A stretch of DNA of 64,000 nt from the NCBI GenBank assembly GCA_025529335.1, contig JAMYHX010000041.1:62001-126000 (forward strand), in the 5' to 3' direction. A program made the translations under genes and the position numbers. The notes below the pieces were generated by a model. The model saw only the letters and a program-made list of their open reading frames with translations. It ran no database searches and was not told where the DNA came from. Below, in pieces: positions 1 through 12,113 of this stretch (positions within the stretch are counted from its first letter, which is position 1; every line of letters begins with the position of its first letter). The stretch comes from Rhizopus sp. PT2906 (Eukaryota; Mucoromycota; Mucoromycetes; Mucorales; Rhizopodaceae).

Positions 1-983
1 CACTTGAGCACCGTTTCGATCTCGATTCGGATACATCCGTCATAATGTAAGCTGGCTTCAGCAGACAGCTCACCACTAGGGCTAATCCCGAGCAGTTTGG
101 GGTGAGTGATACGAGGTATCGAATGACCAGGATCAACCGATCTGACAGTGATTTCACCCAAAAATGGCGGTCTTTTTGCATTAATTTTGTCCAACTTTGA
201 AACAATTTTTTTATAGAGAGCATCCTTGATATCTTGAGTTCTATAGACAGAAAGGAAAATACGACCAAGTATAGCATTGAACCACTGAGTCTGAAAGTGG
301 TATTCATCACTATGGATAGCCGTGATCAACTGATTCATGGATGATTGGTCAAAGTGGGTATTGTCCTTTTTGATAGTAAAGGAAGGCGATGTTGTTTTGG
401 AAGCACGAATAAAAGTAAAATACCAGTCTTCTTTTTCGATGCATCGTCTACAGTTGATATAATATGTTTGATTGTTATTGTTATTTTCGAGTTTTATATG
501 CTGTGGTTTTGAGAATAGTTCAAAGTCTTGTAATCCTGGTGGGTGAATGGATACCTTGCAGTCACTCAAGATGATGACACCTTTACAGTCCAACTGTTTC
601 TCTGAGTCATATAGATAAAGTGTATTGTACTTTAATACTGAAAAATATAATCGGCTGTTCTGGTGGTTATTATTTCTTATATATGAAGCGACAATATCCC
701 CAATAGATGACGTATCGTCATCATCAATTATATCATCTTTATGCACTTTCAACCATCCCACTTTATATAATTGGTTGCTCGTATTCTCGTCATTGACTGG
801 GTCTTGATTAGAATTGGCATTGTTGTTATTGTTGCTATAATACTTCTTGTAGGATAATCGGTTATAGATTGGGATGATGAATTTGCTTAAAATAAAATAT
901 ATAGCGCATGTGATGATGATCATTATTGGAAAGAATGTTATTCCACCTATAAAATAACCAAATAGAAAAGATACTGACACCAT
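1..983 (-). CDS. Nvj2/TEX2-like SMP-PH lipid-transfer protein, C-terminus off the window
   Basis: Read from an ATG at 983 leftwards, the frame stays open to base 1, giving 327 N-terminal residues in one exon; the rest lies outside the window. The protein opens with a hydrophobic segment (FGYFIGGITFFPIMIII, about residues 8-33). A PH-like region follows (about 70-195), with the pair LYFSVLKYNTLYLYD and an N-rich insertion. Then comes the start of an SMP domain (about 215-327) with FNAILGRIFLSVYRTQ and PPFLGEITVRSVDPG. This order, TM-PH-SMP, is that of yeast Nvj2 and animal TEX2, which move lipids at ER contact sites. Upstream (990-1090) is a purine-rich stretch likely to be 5' UTR. Family assignment is by recognition of the order and motifs; the organelle contact used here is not known. 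Confidence 0.82.
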   Translation of the reverse strand, partial: MVSVSFLFGYFIGGITFFPIMIIITCAIYFILSKFIIPIYNRLSYKKYYSNNNNNANSNQDPVNDENTSNQLYKVGWLKVHKDDIIDDDDTSSIGDIVASYIRNNNHQNSRLYFSVLKYNTLYLYDSEKQLDCKGVIILSDCKVSIHPPGLQDFELFSKPQHIKLENNNNNQTYYINCRRCIEKEDWYFTFIRASKTTSPSFTIKKDNTHFDQSSMNQLITAIHSDEYHFQTQWFNAILGRIFLSVYRTQDIKDALYKKIVSKLDKINAKRPPFLGEITVRSVDPGHSIPRITHPKLLGISPSGELSAEASLHYDGCIRIEIETVLK

Positions 984-1812
984 TTTATGAAATATAAAGA
1001 GTAAAGAAAAAAGGAGAGGAGAAAGAAAGAGAAATAAATAGAGAGAAAAAGGGGAGAGGATAAAGAAGAAGAAGAGAAAAAAGAGAGGCAAAGGATGTGA
1101 TAAAAACAACATTGACCAAGCGGTCGTTGAATTTAACCAATAAACAATTAAATTTCGATCATTTACCAGATTTCATTCTAGACTTTACAAACAAAAAGGT
1201 TAAATAAAACAAGAATGATGATAGACAGAACATATGTCTGATAGTCATTTTATTTAATACACAGTAATGGTGTTTCCATAGAAATAAATTGAATGTCAGA
1301 AAATAAACGTGAAGATTACAAGAGAAAATATACAAAACTTATTGTGATACTTCTATACTTTAAAACTAATCATTTATGACTGATAAATAATAGATTAAGA
1401 GAATAAGCCGTGCAATGATATACTTTTTTAAAGAGATTTGCATCCTCAACCTTTCTTTTCTTTTTTTGGCTTGATCAATATTGTAACACGGACACACGTG
1501 GGTTTTTTTTTAATTAAACGTGAAAAATAAAGATTTTTGATCAAAGTCCAAAATGTCAAGCTTCCTAGGCAATGTGAACTACTTCACCGTAAGGCTTACG
1601 CATGTTATAAAATATGAGAGAGTCAAAGATATTATCATCTATGGAGCTCAAGCTCACATCATATATTGTTATGTCTAAATACATAATTGCGGCTTTTATC
1701 TTCCCGCAGCATCCTTCTTATGATGAACGAGAGATACAATATACATTTGTTGATCTTGTTGATGCATACAGAAGCATCAGAGAGGTTGATCATGTTTATA
1801 GTCGATCTACCA
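984..1812. other. Intergenic region, no gene seen
   Basis: About 830 bases. It holds the purine-rich leader of the Nvj2-like gene (990-1095), an E-box-like CACGTG near 1495 and AT-rich sequence. Short ORFs at 1614-1832 and 1687-1938 have no recognisable content, and their 3' ends run into the MITE that follows, so I leave them out. Confidence 0.5.
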
Positions 1813-2150
1813 AACACGGTACTCAGTTTTGAATGCTACGGGTGTTTCTTCTCCTATACATGTAAGTCACTATACAACTTTTCACTACCAAAGTCTCTGC
1901 CTAACCTAAGGCTGTGCAGTTCACTCCCTCTAATTTAAGTACGATGTCATCATAATTACACGTGTTCTTGCATCTTTGTTGATAGACTGACAACATAAAA
2001 TTAGAATAAATAAATAATGTTTCTTTTTTTATCTCTTTCTTCCTGAAGAGAAAACAAACACATTGGAAAGCTTTGTTGGATGATATCATAGGTAATGAAT
2101 AGAGGTAGCGCCCCTAGTATTAGTCTAATTTCTAGTGCATGTAGCGTTTT
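1813..2150 (+). mobile_element. MITE copy A (three-copy family with long imperfect TIRs)
   Basis: A stretch of about 338 bp that matches, over its whole length with substitutions and small indels, copies at 19595-19927 (inverted) and 45391-45778. Shared landmarks in order are GAATGCTACGGG at the left, CAAAGTCTCTGCCTAA, CACGTGTTCTTGCATCTTTG in the centre, a pyrimidine-rich run near 2025-2045, then CATAGGTAATGAATAGAGGT and CTAGTATTAGTCTAATTTCT at the right. The right end read backwards resembles the left end of copy C, so the termini are inverted repeats. No transposase ORF is present, hence a non-autonomous element. Copy A has the most eroded left terminus. Target-site duplications could not be fixed because the exact ends are uncertain. 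Confidence 0.75.
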
Positions 2151-2157
2151 CCATATC

Positions 2158-3002
2158 ATGTTGATCACGCAAAATGACTCAAACAGTTATGGTATCAAAG
2201 CTGTTGACTGGGAACGCTTCGTACAATTTTCTAAGGGGACATTTGCTTCGCCAGCAGTTCAGCTGAGCAGTGTTGAAAGAGAGATCCCAGGATCCTCTTT
2301 CAGCACAAAAGCGAGTAACAAGCAATTGGTGGAAATGCAACAGAGATTGATCAATAGTTGTTCTTTGCATACCGACTTGATTCTAGAAGTAATCAAAACG
2401 CCTAGAGAATCAAAGGCAGTGTTTTTGTCGACGAAGAAGATGTGTTGATCACCAGCTTTGTCGAACCTTTGATAATGCCGTTCCTGCGAAGTATCGAGAA
2501 TACAGTGATCCATGGAAACGGCTATCCTCTCCATGAGTCATATGTTAGGAAGGCCAAAGTCGTCGGAAAATATGGCCTTTACATAAGAAGCATTCGAGGA
2601 AGAGTTCCGGATAGAGCTTTCAGTTTCCAAATGCCATCAGGCGAAAGGTTCATGGTTCTGGTCGCAGAAGTCAAGACCACGGCTAATGCTGCAAGAAGTC
2701 CAGATTTCATTAAGCTTTCCATGTTAATGAAGGACGTGATCGATTTTGCTTCGACCAAATGGGTAACCAATTATTTTTCGATCGGATTATTGATCGCAGA
2801 TGCCTCTTGTAAGATATACAAACTTCATATGTCCATCGACCGAATGTACTGCATGACTGAAATATCAGCATTTCATTTGCCAAATAATGTCAATGACATT
2901 CTCTTAAAAGACAAACTGCAAAATATCATCGTATCAATGCTGCAATACCTAGTTTATATAAATAAAGAGTTAGGATGTTCAGAGAGTGTGCAACAGTTGT
3001 GA
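2158..3002 (+). pseudogene. Frameshifted gene of an unnamed family, possible PD-(D/E)XK-like fold
   Basis: Two overlapping frames make one product. The first runs from an ATG at 2158 (an earlier ATG at 2095 lies inside the MITE) to about 2424. The second is open from about 2406 to the stop at 3000-3002. Reading KTPRESKAVF in the first frame and VDEEDVLITSFVEPL in the second gives a continuous protein broken at a run of five T (2422-2426). I do not recognise a named family. The second half has PDRAFSFQMPSG followed by VLVAEVKTT, an arrangement like the D...ExK core of PD-(D/E)XK nucleases, but this is inference. The break could be a true frameshift or a one-base homopolymer error in the assembly. 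The MITE lies directly against the 5' end, so the promoter may have been displaced. Confidence 0.6.
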
Positions 3003-3167
3003 CTAACAAAAAGCATTTGTTGTTTATTCATAAATACATACTTCTATTGCTTTTGCTTTACAAAGAGAAAAAGAGATATGACAGCGTCTAACAAGAAAAC
3101 ACCTTGGAAGATACGCGTTATGTAATGCGTATTTATGCACATTTATTCAAGTTACATAGTGTTTACA

Positions 3168-6100
3168 TTATTTACTATTACTATTAATACAGTTATTACA
3201 ATTATCAGGGTTGTGGAATTCAGCGTTATTAAACAGACAATAATGCCTTAAAGCTTCGGTTAAAACTTTTTGATTTAACGGTTTTGTAAGATATCCATCC
3301 ATGCCAGCATTGATACATATTTGTCTAGCAGATTCTTGCACATCAGCAGTTAGTGCAACAATCGGCAGTCTATTCTTTCTGTTTTCTTCTTTCTCAATCT
3401 CTCTAATTCTCTTGGTCGCTGCTACACCATCACACTGTATATAGCGTGAGTAACAAGTTTCTTTTCTTTTTGTTTTGGTTACCTTTGGCATATGATGGTC
3501 AAAAAATGCCATATTAAAGAAATCCAAAGGTTGACTAATCCATGCATTCACTGCTTCCAGTCCGTTATTAGCACATTCAACATAGAATCCTAATCTGGTC
3601 AGCTGTTTCAGCAATAGTTTTTGCGCAACAGGATTGTCTATGTATTTTAAAATGATTAGGTTATATACGGTCCACAAAAGATAGCAGTGTGAACCTACCT
3701 TCTGCAATAAGAATGTTCATTTTGCTATACAGGTCTCGTTCTTCACTTGTAACCAAAGATTCGGATACTGTTTTCTTTTGAATAACATTATTTGTCGGTG
3801 ATAACTTGTTCAACGACTCATCAATTGTTTTCAATAGCTTGAGGCGTCTCAAGGGCACTGCCATACGAACTACCTTGCAACCTAACTGCTGGTTAGGAAT
3901 AGGTTCAATCCATCGGTTCTTTTGAGTCATTCCGCCCGCGGGATAGTTCATAATGATGATTAATGCATCCTTATTTACTCTGCTTGCATCCTCTAACCAG
4001 GTAGAGGATGCATTCAAATGCTCTGGATTCATAAACAAACCAACAACAATGATATCATACTTGTTCTTTTTCAATAATTCCTGGAACTTGTCAATTTGTG
4101 TAGCACCATCTACATGAATACCAGTTAAGAGGTGACGGATCATTTCAATTGTTGCATGATATTTGCTGACCGCCAGAACCTTGTAATGGCCAATGCGTTT
4201 CAATAACATATCTCGCTCCTCGTTGTATCCTTCCAATTGTGAGCCCTTACAGCTGAGCTGTGGTCGGAGCTTGGACACGCGAATACTAAAGTAAAAGTCA
4301 GAGCCCTGACCAGGAACACTAGAGACATTAATTCTTCCACCCATGAGTTCAACCAGCTGAAGACAGATTGAAAGACCAAGTCCTGTGCCACCGTATTTGC
4401 GCGTTGTGCTTCCATCGACTTGAGAGAATGGCTCAAACAGAACCTTTCGTTGTTCATTGCTGATGCCAATACCCGTATCTATGACTTCGAACAAGAGGGA
4501 CACTTGATCATCATCCTTTTCATTTTGATTGTTCTTATCAAGCGAACACTGTATACGGATTTCTCCTTCATGTGTAAATTTGATAGCATTGCCTAGTAGA
4601 TTGATCAAGATTCTATATCAAACTGTTTAATAAAAAGAATATACAATATGTACTTGTCTATATATATACTTACTGTCTAAGACGGTTACCATCTGCCATG
4701 ACCACGACAGGCACATCTTGTGTTACCATATAGGCAATATTAATATTCTTCTTGATGGCCATGGCAACAAGCATGTCTACAACATCGGCAATGATGTCTT
4801 CAATGATGATAGGCGAAAGATCTAGTGTGACCTTGCCAGCTTGTAATTTGGAAAAGTTCAAAAGGTCATCAATGATCTGTAAGAGTATTTCACATGATTC
4901 CTTGGCTGTCTTGACCAAATCTCGTTGCTCAGGATCAAGCTGAGTATCAGCCAAGAGAGAGATCATACCGTAAAAGCCAGAGAAGGGGGTTCGAATTTCA
5001 TGACTCATATTAGCTAAAAAGATTTCTCGTAAACGAGTTGCTCTCACCGCTGCTTCCTTGCTCTTTCGCGCATCCTCAAGTGCCTTCTTTTGCATTTCAA
5101 TCATGCGCATGTTGGCCATAGTCACTCGCTGCACAGATTTAAACAAGAATGCGTTGGTAATGGAGATACCCATCTGCTGACATAACAAACTAAGCACCGT
5201 GATGTGACGTTGTGTAAAGATACCGATGGAGCCTTCGATAAATAGACAGCCAGCCATGGTGCCCTTGTGGACGATGGGCATACAAATGACAGACTTATTG
5301 CCTGTTTTTTCATACCAAGAACCCAATGCGAAGCGCGCGTCTTGTTCAATGTTGTGAATAAAGATACTCTCACCTGTATTGATTGTGTGATGAACAATAC
5401 GAGTTGATATCAAGTCATCTTCTTCTAATGGCCGTGGAGGATCAAATGTCATGGACCCCTCTTGTTGACTGCCATAAGCACAGATGCCGTACTTTTCTTC
5501 CTTGACAATGATGGCTCCGCAGTCAGCACCAGAGTTTTCTAAAATGATAGACATCATCGATTTCAGCAAACTGTCAAATTTGACTTCGGATGAAATCACT
5601 TGTGAACTCTTGAGAATGGATGCCAAATCAAGCTATATAAACGAGATTAGTTATATCATGACATCTCATATAATTTCACTTACAATATCTAGAGTCATTA
5701 GTGTTTGCTCGGTCGTCACAGGTGGAATCACTTCAGATACAAATGGTTCATTAACAGTAGCGACAGGAGCCATCGAAGACGTGCTCCAAGAGCCTTGAGC
5801 ACCAAGGAAAGGGAAAGGATCAGTTTGGATACCTACGTCGTGTAACTCAGTGCGGCCATCATCAAACTCACTCAAGAGTGAGCTATACATCTTCGTCAAA
5901 TGGTTGGCCTTTCCATAAGAGCCATGTTGAAGATATAAACTAATTGCCTTCTTCAAAAGACCATAAGCTGTATTCTTAATACCCACTCGCTCATAAAATC
6001 CACCGGCGTACTCATGACAGATACACAGTTCCAGATACCAGTTGCCTTCACGTGCTTCATTGATGGCCATTTCGTAGAGTGTGATGGAGTTTTTGAGGTC

Positions 6101-9100
6101 ATTGGATAATGAGGAAATTTCGGCTTCAACGAGACTATACCACATACTGCTATTAATTGCTGAGTGCTCAACCCAAACTTGAAGAATCTCTTGATTCTTG
6201 CGTACACGTTCCATGTACTCATCCACCAAATCTTGAGGCAAGGTCTCTCTGCGAATCTTCTCGATAATGGCCAGTGAATGTAGAGTAAGCATCATTCGCG
6301 TGTGTCTGTGACATGGATGGTTATGAATTCCCTGAATGCACATGTACCCCACAGCAATAGCATGGTCGTAGTGACCGTAGAGTACGAGTGGAATCATACG
6401 GAGTGAGTCGTACCAATTCATGGGCACAGCCGGATTAGAGCTCTGCTTACAGCTTTCTTCGATAAAGTGCTTATCGTTGAACCCGTCATCTCCGTCAAAA
6501 ATTTCAGTAGGCGAGTTGTTAAATGTATGACCTTGTAATGCCTTGATGGTTCGGATGATGGCCATGATTAGGATATTAGTGTCAACTGAGGATGACCATG
6601 CATGGATGTCGCTGTAGCAGGCTTCAGCTTCAGCTAGTGTTGCTGATAAATTGTCACCTCCAAAGAGCATGCAGGCTACAATGTGCAGATGAGAAAATGA
6701 GCTATAGATACGATCACCTGTAGATAAACAGAGCTTGAGGGAAGATTTAAACCAAGGCAGTTGCTCTTTATAATGGTATTTCCACATCATCAAGAAATTC
6801 GCATACAGAAACCCAGCTCGACCGCGTTCGCCATTACTACCAAACTTCTCTGACATAACAACGCCCACCGCTCCTATTTCTTCTCCAAACTTGAACATTT
6901 GATAAACTTCGACAGCAGCCAAGCCCATGAGCACAAGGCCAATGCCTGAGACTTGTGTCATGCCGCTGAGAATGGACAGATGGACAATCTTGGTTGCCAA
7001 ATAAAACATCTCTATCTGTCTTCCTAACCAATAAGCAGAAGTACACCTAATGACATGTTATTAGGGCGATTACAATCAAAACAGTGTAACCTACATTTCT
7101 TCAAGAATAATCATTGTCGTTTTCAATTTTATGTCTTCACACGCGTCAATCTTTTTGAGTCCTTCAAATCCCATCTTTTCAATAAGAGCCTTCACTTCCA
7201 TAAACTCTTCATCCAATTCCTCTCTTGAGTAAGAATACTTGAACTTTTTTATCTCAAGTTCTTTTAAACACTTGTGCAATGATTCAGCTCCTTCTGCATG
7301 CATCTGACGTCCAAAGTAATACTTATGCTGGATGCGATATGCAATCACACGGTCCAAAGGATCTGTTGTATTGGCGAAGATGGTGTCCAAATAAGCTTCG
7401 GTCGTGTCATATTCACCCACTACCCAACTCAAGGCAACTGCATTGCTGTAAAGGAAATGTGTGGTGGTGTAGTTGTCTCCTAGCCAAGGATCTTCATCCA
7501 AAAGAGCGATGGCTGCCTTGTAATACTCGAGCGCCATTCTATGAGCCCCTGAATTCCGTGCCTTGTTGCCTGATTCATAAAATATGTTTCTGTAACATCC
7601 CCTGTCTTCTGATTCGACCAATAATGAGAGGCATTTTAGCAAGTGATCTGCAATCAGAAAATTATCGGCATTGGCATCTAGCGCACAAACCGGGTCAATT
7701 GTTGTTCCCATGTGTTTCTGACGTGAGTGGATAGGAGACAACTTACCTTGTAGTAGGTATTTTGCAATCTTGAGATGAATTTTTCCCCTACTTTTTGGAT
7801 TGGCCAGCTCCATCGCAGCTTGCGAATAACGGTCATGAGACCATTTGAATTCATCGCTTTCTAGAGGCAAAATATAGCCTTCTTGAAGAGCCGCCTGTAG
7901 TCCGTTGATCGGGTCACGCGTGCTAGTGTTACTACTTTTGTAGGAAGTAGACGTAGTATGCGATTTGCCAGATGACCTGACCGAGGACGAAGGCGAAAAG
8001 CTGATCAAGGGTGCTGATGCGCCTGTAGAATCTGTCGTGTCTGTATCATGTGTCACTGTCGAATCCGAGAGGACTGTGTCTGTATCAGAAAATTCAGATT
8101 CTGGATCAGAGTGGCTCATCAAGTATCTGACAGTGTTCCAAGAAAAGGTATCACCGACGAACGAGGCCCACTTGAGTAAACGCTGTCCGTCCGCAGGCAA
8201 TTCACGTAGTCTTGCTACTAGGAAACTAATATCTAGTTCAGCATCACGATCTGCTTCGTCATTCGTAAGGACAGCTTGCTGAATATCCGACAGACTATAG
8301 TCCCATTCGTTCTCTTCCCAATTGAAAAAGATGAGCTTTTTCTTTTCTAAAGCAGTGAGTAACTGTGCTGTATAGAATGCATTTCCTCTTGTCTTTTTGT
8401 AAACAATGTCCGCAAGTGGCAGAATGGAATCTCTAGATGTCTCTATAGGTCTATGAAGCGTGTCTCCAATGTAGCTCACGAGGGATTCAAAATCGAGAAG
8501 GTCAACTTTAAACATGTGAAATGTTGCAATATCGTTCGATAGCAGTTTTTCGAGTGACGAAGTTACTTCATCATCACGATAAGCCAGGAATATCAACAGC
8601 TTTACTCTTGCTCCGATCATGCTCTCAATCAATTCTATCGAAGGTTCGTCAGCAAGGTGTAAGTCGTCCAGGAATAAGGTGATCATGCGCCATTGGGTTA
8701 ATGCTCGAAAGACTTCAACAAATAAAGTATGAAATCGTACGCGTGTCTCTACATTATCGAGATGAATTATGTTGATAGGATCTTCACTATCTTCGCTATC
8801 CACAGGGTCTAGTAAAGGCTTCAATTCAGGCACTAGATCAGCCAATAGCTCTATTTTGCAAAATTGGGAACCGAGATGTGTTTTGAGATGATTATAAAAG
8901 GCGTGAATGTCATCTTCAGACTCGGATAATATCTGCTGCAAGATCTGTGAAAGTGATTTCAATATGCAACTGTAAGGCACCTTGTGCCGACTATCAAATT
9001 TTGTAGATGCCACATAGCTAATAAAGAGAGAGAGAGAGCATGTTAGTATGAATAATACATACACATATGCTCTATGCTTACCCCTCTTGTCTAGCCACAG

Positions 9101-10832
9101 ATTGGACTGAATTAAACAGGGTTGATTTTCCAACACCACCAGGGCCGGATAAACATATGATTTCAACCCCCTGTTTGCCAGCTGCTATTCTACCGTTCCC
9201 ACTTGAGATGTCGCTTCCACAATAGCTTGGAGACGCATTCGATTTTGTTCCAGCATTTAGACTGGATAGTTCTGGGTTGGATAAAGCCGTTTCGCTTGCA
9301 CTGTCACTGAGTGTCTGATGACGCATCAAATCATCTGCACTTGTTATTGTGGGCAGGGTGGTGGCTGATCCGTGCGATCGGTCCTTTCGTAGTCTAGCTG
9401 ATTTATATACATTGGCAACATGTTGTATGATGTATGTCATCTCTCCAATTAGTGGCTGACGACCATAAATAACTTTGGGTAAGGTGAATATGGATGCTAC
9501 ATCTCTTTCTGCCAAAGGAAATGATTCGATAATCTAATTGGGATGGTAAGTATGTATATATACATGATGATTGTATATATATATATAATCATACCTCTTG
9601 ACTTGATTCCGAAGCAATCCTAAGCCTCTTTAAGCACTCTTTTAAATCCGCTCTTATGCCATATGCACTATTATATCTATCGTCTGGTGACTACACAAAA
9701 AGAAAGTTTAGCCTTTTTCAGGATAGGGGGATGACGGTGATGATGATCTAATTTGATTGTTGTTACCTTATTCGTCATTTTTTCAATGATACGAGCAACA
9801 ACTTCGGGTATATCCAACTGTATTTCATTCACAAGAGGCATCTTTCTGCTGACGATGCCATTGAGTATTTCCAATGGACCACCTTCAAAAGGGAATCTAC
9901 CCGTTAACAAGACATAAAAGACGATGCCAAGAGAATAGATATCTGAGCGATGATCAGGCACATAAGTCGTTCTCCCTGTCTGTTCTGGACTCATATATAC
10001 CAATAAACCCTGTAATAGATCCATTGATTCTCGATTATATGTTGTCTTTCTCCATCCTTCGCTTGTCAAGTAAGCTTCAAATGACTTTGAGCCTGACCCA
10101 AAATTCCACAACTTGACTCGAGCAGAATCTTCACCTGACCATTGAAAAGCAGAAAGTCTGATTTCACCATGTACAACATTATTTTTATGGATAAACTCTA
10201 AGCATTCTGTACATTTGATAGCGAAACGAAGGAAGGTGCCGAGATCAAAGATGGGTCCAGTGATTGGCGTTAAGGATAGTCTACCTTCTCTTGCAATACG
10301 AATTGATAATGATGAATTGTGGTGTTTTGATGAAGATGTTGGTGAAGTGTCGTCAGGTTGACGTAGATAATCTAAATAGTTGTGTCCTTCGTCAGCATAG
10401 ATGACAACGGTCAGGCCACTTGGTAAATGAAAGTATTCCAAGGGACGTACTGCATGAAAAGGTTAATAGGATGAAATCAAAGTAATGAATTGTTTTTTTT
10501 TCTTTTTACCAAGAAATGAACCACCATCGGTTAATTGATAGAGTCTCTTCATGATGTAGTATTCTCTTTCTAACTTTAATGAACTTGCAGATACTTTTGC
10601 AATAACAGGCTTTTTGTTTGAAATTCTACACATATAAATGATCCACTGTCAGTCCTTGTCTTATAATGCACATAATGAAGAAATACCTATATCCAAATAC
10701 AATATCCACATTATCACCATATGCTAAACTTGGTATGGGTGACGTCTTGAAATGATAGTTTGGTATCTGTAAGCTATCACCAAGTAAGCATATGCTATCT
10801 GTAAAGGATCCAGTGGACCCTGAATTAGACAT
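3168..10832 (-). CDS. Hybrid histidine kinase with N-terminal pseudokinase, AAA-type ATPase, GAF, HisKA, HATPase and receiver domains
   Basis: Eleven exons: 10832-10687, 10625-10510, 10449-9767, 9690-9595, 9533-9082, 9017-7095, 7046-5684, 5632-4674, 4612-3699, 3637-3483, 3434-3168. All phases close, giving about 2357 aa. Residues about 20-350 form a kinase-like domain lacking catalytic motifs: HGE replaces HRD and WNFG replaces DFG, while YMSPEQTGR and DIYSLGIVFYVLLTG are kept. An ATPase follows with Walker A GPGGVGKST and Walker B ITLFLDDLHLADE. Then come a long helical region, a GAF domain, the H-box MSHEIRTPFSG, the N-box LRQILINLLGNAIKFT, G-boxes DTGIGIS and GGTGLGLS, and a receiver domain with IAEDNPV, phospho-Asp in FFDHHMPK and LTKPL. 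This order is that of S. pombe Mak2/Mak3 and Candida Chk1 (group X), which feed the Ypd1 phosphorelay under oxidative stress. A 69-nt GT-AG stretch inside exon 6 (7746-7678) may be a further in-frame intron. Confidence 0.93.
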
Positions 10833-10870
10833 TGATGTTATTTACAAAAAAAAAAAAAGAAAAAAAAAAA

Positions 10871-10906
<36 letters not shown>

Positions 10907-10908
10907 AA
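10871..10908. repeat. (GAAA)n microsatellite in a purine tract
   Basis: Nine or so GAAA units within a longer A/G-rich tract (about 10848-10960) directly upstream of the histidine kinase start at 10832. The gap 10833-11224 holds only this tract and AT-rich sequence; the 75-codon ORF across it is a translation of the repeat and is not counted as a gene. Confidence 0.9.
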
Positions 10909-11224
10909 TACAAGAATATAAAAAAGGAAAAAAAGAAGCTGAAGAAGAAAATAGAAATCCCCCCATTGAATGGTTACTCAAAATGTATAAAATTTATAAA
11001 TACATGTTTTAACTTTTAAAAAAGACCAAAGGCATGGATCGAACATGGGCCATGATAAATCACCATTTCTATTTTCTTTGTATTCATCATAAACGTTTAC
11101 ACACAATAAGCATATCTTATGTAATCAATAAAAGGGGCAAACACTTAATAGAATTGAACCACCGATTTGTGTTTCGATAAAATCGAGATTGTTTTATAGA
11201 AAATAACAGAACATTTATTTATTA

Positions 11225-11927
11225 TTATTCTGTTGTCCAAATGCCAGCACTGACAATTTGGGAACGATTAAACTTTGCTTTTGATAGATTAATCTTTTTC
11301 GTTGGTTCTGGTATCTTTTTAGATAATTCATTATGTATCGTTTTCCATGTTGATTGTATATCATTAGCATGCTTTTGATGAATGCCATCCATGATCTAAT
11401 GATTTTCATTTGGTTATAACTTATTCATACAAGTGTATATATGTCATTACCTGTTGTCTACCATCTTGTATCAGCTTCATGACGGTTTCTGTATGTTGCT
11501 GCTCAAGATATCCCTTATAAAAAAAAATACACAGTTATGAAATGTACGTATATTTTTTAACTTCAAAATTTACTTCAATATCTGTATCTAATATTGCTTG
11601 TCGGTGTTCTGTCGATGGTCCCAAATGAACTGTACCAAGTTCCTTAATTAGTACTTGTGTGTCTACTCCACCTTGTGCTAAAAAGAAGTGTCTGACAATT
11701 ATATAAGTGACAAATAATATATATAATAGTTTATCATACGCGTGAATATCTTTTGCTTCATCATGAACTGATCGAGTAGAAAGTTGCTTTGTTTGTGTAT
11801 CAATCTGCTCTAATCCTCTTTCGAGTGAAGGTAATTCTTTCTCAAGTATTTTGTTATTTAATAACTTTGACTTTTCCAAGATTTGTTTTAAACTGGCTGC
11901 TTGTTTATGATCTAATTTGTTGGACAT
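11225..11927 (-). CDS. Nup93/Nic96 N-terminal-region-only protein
   Basis: Four exons: 11927-11740, 11691-11574, 11513-11451, 11395-11225. Intron 1 is 48 nt and contains no in-frame stop, so it can be mistaken for coding. The product is about 179 aa. Coiled-coil residues 1-60 precede HFFLAQGGVDTQVLIKELG and GYLEQQHTETVMKLIQDGR, which match the N-terminal part of Nup93/Nic96, the linker nucleoporin of the inner ring. The family is normally about 800 aa with an alpha-solenoid (Nic96 domain). Here the frame ends at SAGIWTTE followed by three consecutive TAA codons, and nothing resembling the solenoid lies downstream. It may be a truncated duplicate or a separate short protein able to bind the same partners. 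The full-length gene was not seen in this window. Confidence 0.75.
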
Positions 11928-12113
11928 GCTATAAACACAATAACAAAAAAAAAAAGAATGAAAAATAGCGAAAACGTAAAAAAAGAGTCAATTGAGCCAA
12001 TGAGAAAACAAAGCCACGGACCTTGGCTTTGAGCCAATAATCTTTATTTATTAAGGATTAAAAGCGCTTTATGAGAATGGGTCAGAAATGATCTCAACAT
12101 GTATTCGGTTGAC

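Noticed and set aside
1614..1938. Two overlapping plus-strand ORFs of 72 and 83 codons
   Set aside because: No recognisable content and they run into MITE sequence.
10792..11019. 75-codon Lys-rich ORF
   Set aside because: Translation of an A/G microsatellite.
11015..11060. Minus-strand GTTCGATCC resembling a tRNA T-arm
   Set aside because: No matching 5' acceptor strand 70-90 bases away and no anticodon arm.
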